Shown here one piece after another: positions 1 to 5,366 of a stretch of 5,387 nt of DNA. Below the pieces are notes generated by a model, which saw nothing but the letters and a program-made list of their open reading frames with translations, did not search any database and was not told the origin of the DNA. Each line of letters opens with the position of its first letter. Position 1 is the stretch's first letter. Source of the stretch: JBHGBB01 sp041946755 (GTDB lineage Bacteria > UBP4 > UBA4092 > JAOAEQ01). The stretch is from positions 1-5,387 of the forward strand of contig JBHGBB010000232.1 in the NCBI GenBank assembly GCA_041946755.1, given 5' to 3'. A program made the translations under genes and the position numbers.

Positions 1-57
1 TCCGATCGTACCGACATTCACATGTAACTTCGTCCGCTCAAACTTCGCTTTCGCCAT
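1..57 (-). CDS. tuf: Elongation factor Tu, N-terminal fragment (cut by window edge)
   Basis: The reverse complement reads MAKAKFERTKLHVNVGTIG, which is the near-invariant start of bacterial EF-Tu, just before the first GTP-binding loop. EF-Tu is the GTPase that delivers aminoacyl-tRNA to the ribosomal A site in the cytoplasm. Only 19 of roughly 400 codons are visible; the rest lies beyond position 1. The start is fixed by the protein match and by a strong Shine-Dalgarno sequence (GGGAGGA, positions 66-72) eight bases upstream of the ATG. The gene follows tRNA-Thr(GGT) on the same strand, as in the thrT-tufB arrangement of E. coli. One oddity is residue 11: it is Leu (codon TTA), where nearly all EF-Tu sequences I know have Pro (TKPHVN). 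The alternative, another translation GTPase, is unlikely given the length and identity of the match. Confidence 0.95.
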   Translation of the reverse strand, partial: MAKAKFERTKLHVNVGTIG

Positions 58-65
58 AACTTAAA

Positions 66-72
66 TCCTCCC
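66..72 (-). promoter_or_regulatory. Ribosome binding site of tuf
   Basis: GGGAGGA on the minus strand is a strong match to the anti-Shine-Dalgarno complement, eight bases ahead of the tuf ATG. It confirms the start codon. Confidence 0.85.
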
Positions 73-131
73 TATATAATATAGGTATAAGTTAATTAAT
101 TTATATAGTTTTAGGTTTATTTACCGCTAAA

Positions 132-177
132 TTCTATGGATAGATTTATTCCATGAACCTTAAATTATACCATAGAA
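132..177. repeat. Inverted repeat around the tuf -10 box
   Basis: The arms TTCTATGG (132-139) and CCATAGAA (170-177) are perfect 8-bp inverted copies separated by 30 bases. The right-hand arm overlaps the TG of the extended -10, and the -10 hexamer lies just inside it. This could be an operator-like site or chance in AT-rich DNA. The loop is long for a hairpin. Confidence 0.35.
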
Positions 178-193
178 AAATTCAAAAACGCAA
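164..193 (-). promoter_or_regulatory. Probable promoter for tuf, between tRNA-Thr and tuf
   Basis: On the minus strand a perfect -10 box TATAAT (164-169) is preceded by TGG, giving an extended -10 (TG-N-TATAAT). A weak -35 candidate, TTGCGT (188-193), sits 18 bases upstream. Transcription would start near position 157 and leave a leader of about 100 bases before the tuf ATG. The extended -10 makes a poor -35 acceptable. This promoter would allow tuf to be transcribed independently of the upstream tRNA promoter; read-through from that promoter is also possible. An inverted repeat (132-139 and 170-177) brackets and touches this -10. Confidence 0.6.
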
Positions 194-226
194 ATTTTAC
201 CTTGGTTTACCTGATTTTAAGATTAA

Positions 227-235
227 CTTGCTGAA
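227..235 (-). repeat. Copy 1 of the TTCAGCAAG upstream element (core only)
   Basis: CTTGCTGAA on the plus strand matches the nine-base core of the copies at 3025-3033 and 5353-5361, in the same orientation relative to the downstream gene. It lies between tRNA-Thr and tuf, about 34 bases upstream of the -35 candidate of tuf. Confidence 0.3.
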
Positions 236-286
236 ATATATGCCGAACTATATTAGGTTCAGTAATAATCGTAGTATATAAAGAAA

Positions 287-362
287 TGGAGCCCAAGAGC
301 GGAATTGAACCGCTGACCACACCCTTACCAAGGGTGTGCTCTACCGACTGAGCTACTTGGGC
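287..362 (-). tRNA. tRNA-Thr (anticodon GGT)
   Basis: The minus strand folds into a complete 76-nt cloverleaf. The acceptor stem is GCCCAAG with CTTGGGC, the D stem GCTC with GAGC, the anticodon stem CACCC with GGGTG around loop TTGGTAA, the variable loop five bases, and the T stem AGCGG with CCGCT. The anticodon GGT (window positions 327-329) reads Thr codons ACC and ACU. G1-C72 and C2-G71 fit known ThrRS identity elements. The discriminator is U73, whereas E. coli has A73. The CCA end is encoded in the DNA (287-289). The T loop reads TTCAATT, with the conserved TTC. The gene lies 229 bases upstream of tuf on the same strand, matching the conserved tRNA-Thr/tuf pairing, and has its own promoter at 443-472. 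Confidence 0.97.
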
Positions 363-382
363 TTGTGTCTTTTTAAGAATAA

Positions 383-416
383 AAGGACTAAGAACGTTGT
401 TTTGTCCTTAGTCCTT
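383..416 (-). ncRNA. Leader hairpin between the tRNA promoter and tRNA-Thr (attenuator-like)
   Basis: Arms AAGGACTAAG (383-392) and CTTAGTCCTT (407-416) form a perfect 10-bp stem. Read as minus-strand RNA it extends to 13 bp through a G-U wobble, an A-U and a C-G pair, leaving an eight-base loop, AAAACAAC. On the plus strand the wobble becomes an A-C mismatch, so the structure favours the minus-strand transcript. It is followed by the mixed tract UUAUUCUU, which is too broken for a confident intrinsic terminator. It lies inside the predicted leader, about 20 bases after the expected transcription start and about 20 bases before the mature tRNA. It could be an attenuator, a 5' processing signal or a weak terminator; which one is inference. 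Confidence 0.55.
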
Positions 417-442
417 GGCTTAACAGCTTAATTTCACCTAAT

Positions 443-472
443 AAGATACCCTAGGATAGATGGATTTGTCAA
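443..472 (-). promoter_or_regulatory. Sigma-70-type promoter of the tRNA-Thr (tuf) transcript
   Basis: On the minus strand a perfect -35 TTGACA (467-472) is followed after 18 bases by TATCTT (443-448), four of six matches to TATAAT. The DNA directly upstream of the -35 is A/T-rich (473-510) and could act as an UP element. The predicted start is near position 436, about 75 bases ahead of the mature tRNA. The perfect -35 box in a non-coding gap directly ahead of a tRNA makes this the best promoter candidate in the window. Confidence 0.75.
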
Positions 473-487
473 GTTTTTTGGTAGGCT

Positions 488-509
488 ATTATATCTTTAG
501 TAATATAAT
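488..509. repeat. Short A/T inverted repeat downstream of the 101-codon gene
   Basis: ATTATAT (488-494) and ATATAAT (503-509) are inverted copies around an eight-base loop. The repeat lies between the end of the 101-codon gene and the tRNA promoter. The stem has only A-T pairs and no U-tract follows on the minus strand, so it is not a credible intrinsic terminator. It may simply be part of the A/T-rich region upstream of the -35 box. Confidence 0.25.
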
Positions 510-521
510 TGAAATGTAACC

Positions 522-827
522 TTATTTTTCTCCCGAATCTTTGTTAATAAACCGTCCTCCCTGGATATCTTGCATAATGATGTTCCGATTTGCATCGAAT
601 TCCAGATATATTTTTATTATCCGATAGCATTTCGTATCCATCGCCTCTTTATGCAAGGTATACACCGACCCCGGTGTTTCCCCGGATTCCGGAACCAAAT
701 CCGCGCTGGGATTTATCCGAATCCGGAGTCTCTCACCACAATGGGCACATTGGATAGTTATCCAGATACCATCTTGGCTTGATTTCGGTAATATCAGATT
801 TTTGAATAGGTTATGGAATATTCCCAT
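522..827 (-). CDS. Conserved small protein with a CxxCG (zinc-ribbon-like) motif, unknown function
   Basis: This gene encodes 101 residues. A short N-terminal region with a hydrophobic patch (MGIFHNLFKNLILPK) precedes CAHCGERLRIRIN at 27-39, a disordered-looking segment around 40-58, then DTKCYRIIKIYLEFD at 64-78 and a GGRF motif at 90-93. The layout (CxxCGE plus basic beta strand, a third Cys before a beta strand ending in FD, then GG-x-F) matches, from memory, a family of roughly 100-residue hypothetical proteins found in many bacteria. I know of no assigned function. Cys27, Cys30 and Cys67, with His29 or His59 as a possible fourth ligand, could bind zinc; this is inference. No membrane segment or signal peptide is clear. 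GGAAG (834-838), six bases ahead of the ATG, supports the start. It begins 27 bases after the stop of the propeller gene with no terminator between, so the two are probably co-transcribed. Confidence 0.85.
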   Translation of the reverse strand: MGIFHNLFKNLILPKSSQDGIWITIQCAHCGERLRIRINPSADLVPESGETPGSVYTLHKEAMDTKCYRIIKIYLEFDANRNIIMQDIQGGRFINKDSGEK

Positions 828-854
828 AGGTTTCTTCCGGTGATTGATAGCAAA

Positions 855-3005
855 TCAGTTAAAAGATGCCGTAAATACCTTTACTTTTTCTGTTTCTTTA
901 TAAGATCTACTTTTCTCAAGATATACTATAGTATCTTCATTCGGCTGCCAGATATACGGTATCCCTGAATTCCAAAACCAATCGCCAAGTGAGGCTGGAT
1001 ACACTCGACGCCAATCATTACCATCAATCCGAACCGAAACTAAAGCATCCGGGTATTGATATTTTGTGCCCACATAATAAGAAATTCGATTACCGGTATC
1101 GGAGTATTTCGGATAACTTACCTTGCCGTTTTCAGAGCATATTCTGCGGACGGTGCGATGTGCTAAATCATATTCATAGAGGTTGCTTTTATAATCATAA
1201 TTCAAGCAATATACAACTCGATCTTCTTTAGGATGCCACGCCATATAAAAACTATGTGTTGAACTGGTTAAATAGGGAATCTGGAGATACGTAATGGTTT
1301 TAGTATCAAGTATATTATATTTCTTCTGCACAGAGGTTTCTATATCAAAAAATACAATAACATACTTCCCGGTAGGAGAAATAGCATAAGTACTCCAAGG
1401 ATCGATGGACTCATAGACTTTCTCTGGTTCAATGATACTGTTTTGGCGATCAACAGTATTCGCTAGTTCAGCCGGGATACGCCAAAGGGTATAGTAATTT
1501 TTAAATTCAATCTCCTGCATATTCTTTTTAATTCGTTCATGGGTAAAATATCGTATCGAACTATCCGGCATCCAGAAGAGTTGTGATACTTCATCATTTA
1601 TCTGCAAAACTAATTTTGTAGTGTTTATGGCTGGAGAATAACAGAATAATTTTGTTACGGGTTTTCGGGTAGTCTTAGAAGAATATTCAGTTCCCCAAAA
1701 GAGAACCAACCGCCCGTCCGGACTCCAAGAATGATCACCTATATTATTATACCAATCCCGCCCTTCATCAAAAGCAATATGTTTTAATGCCTTAATTCTC
1801 ATTGTAGCCAAATCACCGAGTATAATTTTGGATTGATGCGGAGTGGTATTATTATAACTTCCATTCGCAATAAATTTCGTATTATCAGGCGACCATTGCA
1901 AGTTAAATATCGAGCACCCTTCCGGTAAAGTCACGCGCTCGATTTTATGGGTAGCGAGAGATATAAAATAGAGCGACTGTAGCGATTGACTATTTAGTTT
2001 TTCATTTACCGCAAGAACAACTTTTTTGCCGTCAGGGGTGAAATTCAAATCATCGATAATGCTGGTTATCTTGGGCATCATCGCCAGTTTTCTGATTTCC
2101 GGTTTGGGTATGATTAGTAAGGGAACGATAAAAACCAGTAACGTTACTAAAATCGCTCCGATTAATAGAAATCGTGGCTTAATTATTATGGTTTCCAGCA
2201 AGGTGATAGTTACCAAACCGAACAACCCGACAATAAACCAACTGGTTATTAGAAGAATAATAGTTTCTGGGCAGGAAAATGCATAATCACCGATAGCGTA
2301 AAAGAAAAGAATATATCCACTACCGAAAAGTGTACCGAGCCATGCTTTCTCAGGCGCAAATTCGATTAATCTTCCGATATGTATTGGGTAGATAATGAAC
2401 CCAAGTATCCAGAATAATATGATATTAGATAGGAACCTTGATGCTGGGCCGTAAGGAATCGAGTAAACGTAATATACGCATATACCAATTCCCATGCAAA
2501 AATGAAACAAAGCGAATAATACGTTTATAATCCATTTACGCTTTTGCTTAGTAGCTGTTTTTTTCAAGCTTTTGGTTAAGCATCGTTCAACCGGTTTCGG
2601 TATCGAGATGTTTTTATAGATATAAATATCCCGGATTATTTCCGAGTCTACACCACTTGGTATTTTATATTCAATTCGCCTATTCTTCTTTAAATAGATC
2701 AGGTAAATATATGGTTTTTCCCGCAGTATCCGTTGATATTTTATTTCAAATATATCGCTCCAAAGGTATTGTTTCGGCTTTCTTAACCAGGAATAAAAAG
2801 AGATACCTTTTTCATCGAGTTCGATAGCTATTTGTGATAAATAAAAAGCATAGAAAATTAAGAGAATTCCAGAGGCAATCATCATAATAAAAGGTTGCCA
2901 TATTGCCATAGATGAAAGCAGTATACGGATTGAGAAAATAATATTAAATATTCCCCAGAAGGAACAGAAAAAGATATATTTATTCTGGATTTTATAGGTT
3001 TTCAT
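855..3005 (-). CDS. Membrane protein: PH-like domain, seven TM helices and a PD40/TolB-type beta-propeller
   Basis: This gene encodes 716 residues. Helices at about 9-31 and 36-58 precede a soluble segment, 59-135, whose pattern (IELDEKGISFY, a strand ending in YLWSDI, then a basic beta hairpin) resembles bacterial PH-like domains. A basic linker (147-157) leads to five more helices near 159-181, 189-210, 222-242, 247-271 and 278-299. From about 310 onward come PD40-type repeats, with cores at 322 (FTPDGKKVV), 371 (WSPDNTKF), 427 (WSPDGRLV), 478 (WMPDSS), 542 (ISPTGKYV), 590 (WHPKEDRVV), 634 (YSDTGNRI) and 686 (WQPNEDTIV). Eight cores suggest a complete propeller of six to eight blades. The positive-inside rule puts the PH-like part and the basic loops (211-221, 273-278) in the cytoplasm and the propeller outside. 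PD40 propellers usually bind proteins or glycans; no catalytic residues are visible, so the function is unknown. It could be a sensor or an envelope assembly factor. GAGGGTGA (3013-3020) is its ribosome site. Confidence 0.88.
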   Translation of the reverse strand: MKTYKIQNKYIFFCSFWGIFNIIFSIRILLSSMAIWQPFIMMIASGILLIFYAFYLSQIAIELDEKGISFYSWLRKPKQYLWSDIFEIKYQRILREKPYIYLIYLKKNRRIEYKIPSGVDSEIIRDIYIYKNISIPKPVERCLTKSLKKTATKQKRKWIINVLFALFHFCMGIGICVYYVYSIPYGPASRFLSNIILFWILGFIIYPIHIGRLIEFAPEKAWLGTLFGSGYILFFYAIGDYAFSCPETIILLITSWFIVGLFGLVTITLLETIIIKPRFLLIGAILVTLLVFIVPLLIIPKPEIRKLAMMPKITSIIDDLNFTPDGKKVVLAVNEKLNSQSLQSLYFISLATHKIERVTLPEGCSIFNLQWSPDNTKFIANGSYNNTTPHQSKIILGDLATMRIKALKHIAFDEGRDWYNNIGDHSWSPDGRLVLFWGTEYSSKTTRKPVTKLFCYSPAINTTKLVLQINDEVSQLFWMPDSSIRYFTHERIKKNMQEIEFKNYYTLWRIPAELANTVDRQNSIIEPEKVYESIDPWSTYAISPTGKYVIVFFDIETSVQKKYNILDTKTITYLQIPYLTSSTHSFYMAWHPKEDRVVYCLNYDYKSNLYEYDLAHRTVRRICSENGKVSYPKYSDTGNRISYYVGTKYQYPDALVSVRIDGNDWRRVYPASLGDWFWNSGIPYIWQPNEDTIVYLEKSRSYKETEKVKVFTASFN

Positions 3006-3012
3006 AGCCTAA

Positions 3013-3020
3013 TCACCCTC
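3013..3020 (-). promoter_or_regulatory. Ribosome binding site of the propeller gene
   Basis: GAGGGTGA on the minus strand lies seven bases ahead of the ATG at 3005. It supports this start rather than an internal Met (for example residue 33), which would remove the first membrane helix. Confidence 0.75.
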
Positions 3021-3033
3021 TTTTCTTGCTGAA
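3021..3033 (-). repeat. Copy 2 of the TTCAGCAAG upstream element (13-nt form)
   Basis: The plus strand reads TTTTCTTGCTGAA, identical over 13 bases to 5349-5361. In the gene sense it is TTCAGCAAGAAAA and sits directly ahead of the ribosome site of the propeller gene. A nine-base core also occurs at 227-235, upstream of tuf. The role is unknown: it could be a regulatory site, a remnant of a dispersed repeat, or chance. Confidence 0.4.
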
Positions 3034-3048
3034 TTGAGTAGCGTAATG

Positions 3049-3066
3049 CCGGATTGATACCGGATT
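3049..3066. repeat. Tandem CCGGATT boxes, 11-bp period, upstream of the propeller gene
   Basis: CCGGATT occurs at 3049-3055 and again at 3060-3066. The spacing is 11 bases, about one helical turn, so both boxes would face the same side of the DNA. They lie just downstream, on the minus strand, of a TTGACC box (3068-3073) that could serve as a -35 for the propeller gene, although no good -10 follows at 17-18 bases. This is compatible with an operator but unproven. Confidence 0.3.
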
Positions 3067-3116
3067 AGGTCAAGTCCACTTCTAAGACGAATGAGGAAGA
3101 AAATAGGTTTATATAG

Positions 3117-3152
3117 GATAAGATATTAAGGAATATTTTAGGGTATCTTATC
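3117..3152. repeat. 9-bp inverted repeat GATAAGATA / TATCTTATC in the intergenic gap
   Basis: Perfect arms at 3117-3125 and 3144-3152 are separated by 18 bases. The repeat lies in the 189-base gap between the hydrolase stop and the propeller start. On the minus strand it follows the GC-rich palindrome of 3169-3187. No U-tract follows, so an intrinsic terminator is unlikely. It could be a regulator binding site for the propeller operon or a 3' stabilising hairpin for the hydrolase mRNA. Confidence 0.4.
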
Positions 3153-3168
3153 GTATTGTTTATGGTCA

Positions 3169-3187
3169 GGGCGGGGTATCCCCGCCC
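3169..3187. repeat. GC-rich perfect palindrome just past the hydrolase stop
   Basis: Arms GGGCGGGG and CCCCGCCC form an 8-bp stem around a three-base loop, TAT, starting seven bases after the hydrolase stop codon. It stands out sharply from the A/T-rich surroundings. As minus-strand RNA the hairpin is very stable but is followed by TGACCATAAAC rather than a U-tract, so it is not a textbook intrinsic terminator; it might still protect the mRNA 3' end or cause pausing. Its design matches the palindrome at 5367-5387: the outer arms GGGCG/CGCCC are shared and the inner arms differ. This suggests a dispersed intergenic palindromic repeat. Confidence 0.65.
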
Positions 3188-3194
3188 GCAAAAG

Positions 3195-5291
3195 CTACTT
3201 TTTCGGGATCTGGATGATTTTCGCTGTGCGGGCAGGAATAGTGAGTTGCAAACAAGTAGATTTTAATATGGATTCCGATTCGAACCCATCTGGTCCGAAT
3301 AATTGGATGCGGATGATTTTCTTTTTCGATATTCCAAACTTCTCTATCGGTATTTCAAATTTAACCTTATGGTCTTTATCGGTTTGGTTAACGAGGATAA
3401 TCCCGGCAGTACCATCTTTTCCCAGCCACGCTGCGGCTATAACCGCCGGTATATCTAGTTTATAGGTCCCGCCAAACGTTGCTTTCCCAATACTTTTAAC
3501 TTGAGGATTATCGCCTTTAACCTCGATTAATCCTAGAAACCGGCCGTAATTTAATAGGTTAAGCGCAAACCTTCTGGTTTTAGCAAGGGTTTTCAGGTAT
3601 TCCGCTTCTTTTCGATATTTCGGAACCATGATTAGTCCCGGCTCGATCCAGCCAAGTTGCGAACCGAATAGAAAACATTGGGCTACTTTAGCCCGATATG
3701 GTTTAATTTTATCTAAATCGTCTTCTAAAAGATATTGATAGGCAAACAATATGGTTCGGTCGGAATATACTGCCGGATATAAGGGGATAAGTCTCCCGGT
3801 TTGAGTATGGGTATTAACCAGTAGCATAGCGTCGAATTGATCTAGCCAAGTCTCAATATTCTCTTCAGTAGTAATCATTTTATCTTTCGGTATGCTTTTC
3901 CGAATCCGAGTTAACAAGTTCCGATAACCTTCATGCCAAAACGAGCCACCACCTACCGGATGTCCATGATTGGAATTGTAGCACTTAACCGCACTAGCCG
4001 CTCCGATTTGGTCGATATATACTCCATTAACTCCAACCTCGTTCATTAATCTACCGACAAGCTCTTTAACTTTACACTGCCATGGTTTGGTATAGGGACA
4101 CATCACCGCTAACGGTACTTGCGATCCATATACTTCTATATAAGTTTCATTATCCTCTTTTAAGGCAGCGGTAGTCTCTTTCGCATGTTCAGATTTCCAA
4201 CTTTTCGATGCTGGGTCCCATAATCTGCCATTGATATATGGCATAACATAGGTACCTAACTGCTGCATTTCTTTAACCGCTTTCGGAAATTCCGGTTTGG
4301 TAGGGAAATATTCCGGGTATAAAGTATCATAAGGGATCTTATGCCATTGATACCAATGGAGCGCTGTTGGTACCGCAAAATAATCCAGCGCTTGTTGGGT
4401 AAACTCGATGGTATTTTTTTCTACCCCCTTGGGACGAAGCCATAATACAGTCTGTTTCAGCCAATCAGGGGTTTTTCTCTTAGCAATAGATTTCGAGGCT
4501 CCCCAAGGGGTTTTGAAGGTAAACTCGCGATATATCTGTGCTGCTTCGTAATATTCACCTTGATAAACCCCAATCGCAATTTCAAAAGGGGTTTTGTAAC
4601 TTGATATCGGTCTTTTAGGTATACCAGCCCAATGAGTTAATTTAATATCTACCTTATCATTTTCAGCGGTAACCGAGAATTGCTTCATATGAGCATCCGG
4701 GTCATGGGTTCCTAAGTAAAGACCTATACCTTGACTATATATAGCCAGAAACTGCATTACACACTGGCAATATGGATATACCGCTTCAAATTTATATCCC
4801 GGTTTAAGATCATCTTCTATCCCCCATCCATGTGGGACCGCAATTTTCGATTCTTTTTTAAGTTCAATATTTGGAATGATTGGGAAGTCGGTTTGGGTTA
4901 CCACCAATCCTTTCGGCAAGTTAGTCACTTCTAACGACCAATAGGTTAATGGATTCCCAGATTCACATCGGATATGAATTTTTATATTAAGCTTCTCTTG
5001 ATTCTTAATTTGATATTCCCAGACGAAACTGATTATCGCTTGGGTTTTCCCTTTTCTCTTAATCGTATGCTTGATGAATTGGCTATTCTCACTAGAAACC
5101 GAAACATCTTGTCCCTGTTTAGTCTTCAGTATTACATTCCATCTCAAGGTATTATTTACGATGGTTTTTAATAGATTTACCCCATTCGGCTGACTTAACC
5201 TGTTAAATTGCACCCCTTCAGCCAGAGTAAATTCTAATACTACTTTTCCGGTATTAATTTTTATGCTTTTTTTATTCGAAGATATCTGCAT
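3195..5291 (-). CDS. Putative glycoside hydrolase, DUF6259/alpha-galactosidase-like
   Basis: This gene encodes 698 residues. About 1-260 is beta-rich, like the N-terminal beta-sandwich of clan GH-D-like enzymes. About 275-590 looks like a (beta/alpha)8 barrel, with motifs HWYQWHKIPYD (312-322), YVMPYINGRLWD (348-359), CPYTKPWQ (398-405), GVYIDQIGAA (423-432), HGHPVGGGSFWHEGYR (442-457), TTEENIETWLDQFDAML (474-490) and GWIEPG (547-552). About 610-698 is a C-terminal beta domain. Asp427, at the end of a barrel strand, and Glu476 or Glu477 are plausible nucleophile and acid/base. That assignment is inference from their position. The overall pattern recalls DUF6259 proteins, which are related to alpha-galactosidase or GH101-type barrels; the substrate cannot be read from the sequence. 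No signal peptide or membrane helix is visible, so it is probably cytoplasmic. AAGAGG (5301-5306), nine bases ahead of the ATG, sets the start. It stands alone, 189 bases upstream of the propeller gene. Confidence 0.8.
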   Translation of the reverse strand: MQISSNKKSIKINTGKVVLEFTLAEGVQFNRLSQPNGVNLLKTIVNNTLRWNVILKTKQGQDVSVSSENSQFIKHTIKRKGKTQAIISFVWEYQIKNQEKLNIKIHIRCESGNPLTYWSLEVTNLPKGLVVTQTDFPIIPNIELKKESKIAVPHGWGIEDDLKPGYKFEAVYPYCQCVMQFLAIYSQGIGLYLGTHDPDAHMKQFSVTAENDKVDIKLTHWAGIPKRPISSYKTPFEIAIGVYQGEYYEAAQIYREFTFKTPWGASKSIAKRKTPDWLKQTVLWLRPKGVEKNTIEFTQQALDYFAVPTALHWYQWHKIPYDTLYPEYFPTKPEFPKAVKEMQQLGTYVMPYINGRLWDPASKSWKSEHAKETTAALKEDNETYIEVYGSQVPLAVMCPYTKPWQCKVKELVGRLMNEVGVNGVYIDQIGAASAVKCYNSNHGHPVGGGSFWHEGYRNLLTRIRKSIPKDKMITTEENIETWLDQFDAMLLVNTHTQTGRLIPLYPAVYSDRTILFAYQYLLEDDLDKIKPYRAKVAQCFLFGSQLGWIEPGLIMVPKYRKEAEYLKTLAKTRRFALNLLNYGRFLGLIEVKGDNPQVKSIGKATFGGTYKLDIPAVIAAAWLGKDGTAGIILVNQTDKDHKVKFEIPIEKFGISKKKIIRIQLFGPDGFESESILKSTCLQLTIPARTAKIIQIPKK

Positions 5292-5300
5292 TATTCATTG

Positions 5301-5306
5301 CCTCTT
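5301..5306 (-). promoter_or_regulatory. Ribosome binding site deciding the hydrolase start
   Basis: AAGAGG lies nine bases ahead of the chosen ATG (5289-5291). Another ATG at 5296-5298 is only two bases from this site and out of frame, reaching a stop after eight codons. The downstream ATG is therefore the start. Confidence 0.65.
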
Positions 5307-5348
5307 TTATTCAAATCTTGCAATATAAGATATATTTATGACACCAAA

Positions 5349-5361
5349 TTTTCTTGCTGAA
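5349..5361 (-). repeat. Copy 3 of the TTCAGCAAG upstream element (13-nt form)
   Basis: TTTTCTTGCTGAA on the plus strand is identical to 3021-3033. In the gene sense it lies about 58-70 bases upstream of the hydrolase ATG and only five bases from the GC-rich palindrome at 5367-5387. Because that palindrome is adjacent, the element may be part of the repeat unit rather than a promoter site. Confidence 0.4.
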
Positions 5362-5366
5362 AGTAG

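Noticed and set aside
570..782. Plus-strand open frame of 70 codons
   Set aside because: It lies opposite the 101-codon gene, has no ribosome site and no recognisable protein pattern; it is a shadow of the real gene.
989..1231. Plus-strand open frame of 80 codons
   Set aside because: It is antisense to the propeller repeats and lacks a ribosome site.
2026..2286. Plus-strand open frame of 86 codons with a hydrophobic sequence
   Set aside because: It is antisense to the membrane helices of the propeller gene, which explains its hydrophobic character; no start signals are seen.
3169..3187. Intrinsic terminator of the hydrolase gene
   Set aside because: The hairpin is strong, but no U-tract follows on the minus strand, and on the plus strand only GCAAAAGC follows; I kept it as a palindromic repeat instead.
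3214..3465. Plus-strand open frame of 83 codons
   Set aside because: It is antisense to the C-terminal beta domain of the hydrolase, with no independent support.
4731..5171. Two short plus-strand open frames (4731-4934 and 4974-5171)
   Set aside because: Both are antisense to the N-terminal beta-rich part of the hydrolase and look like low-complexity shadow translations.
5272..5298. Eight-codon open frame on the minus strand overlapping the hydrolase start, as a possible regulatory leader peptide
   Set aside because: Its ATG is only two bases from the AAGAGG site, too close for good initiation, and the peptide has no codon bias suggesting attenuation.
5310..5350. Sigma-70 promoter for the hydrolase in the A/T-rich stretch (TATATT, CATAAA boxes)
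   Set aside because: Several -10-like boxes exist by base composition, but none has a good -35 at 16-18 bases, so no promoter can be chosen.
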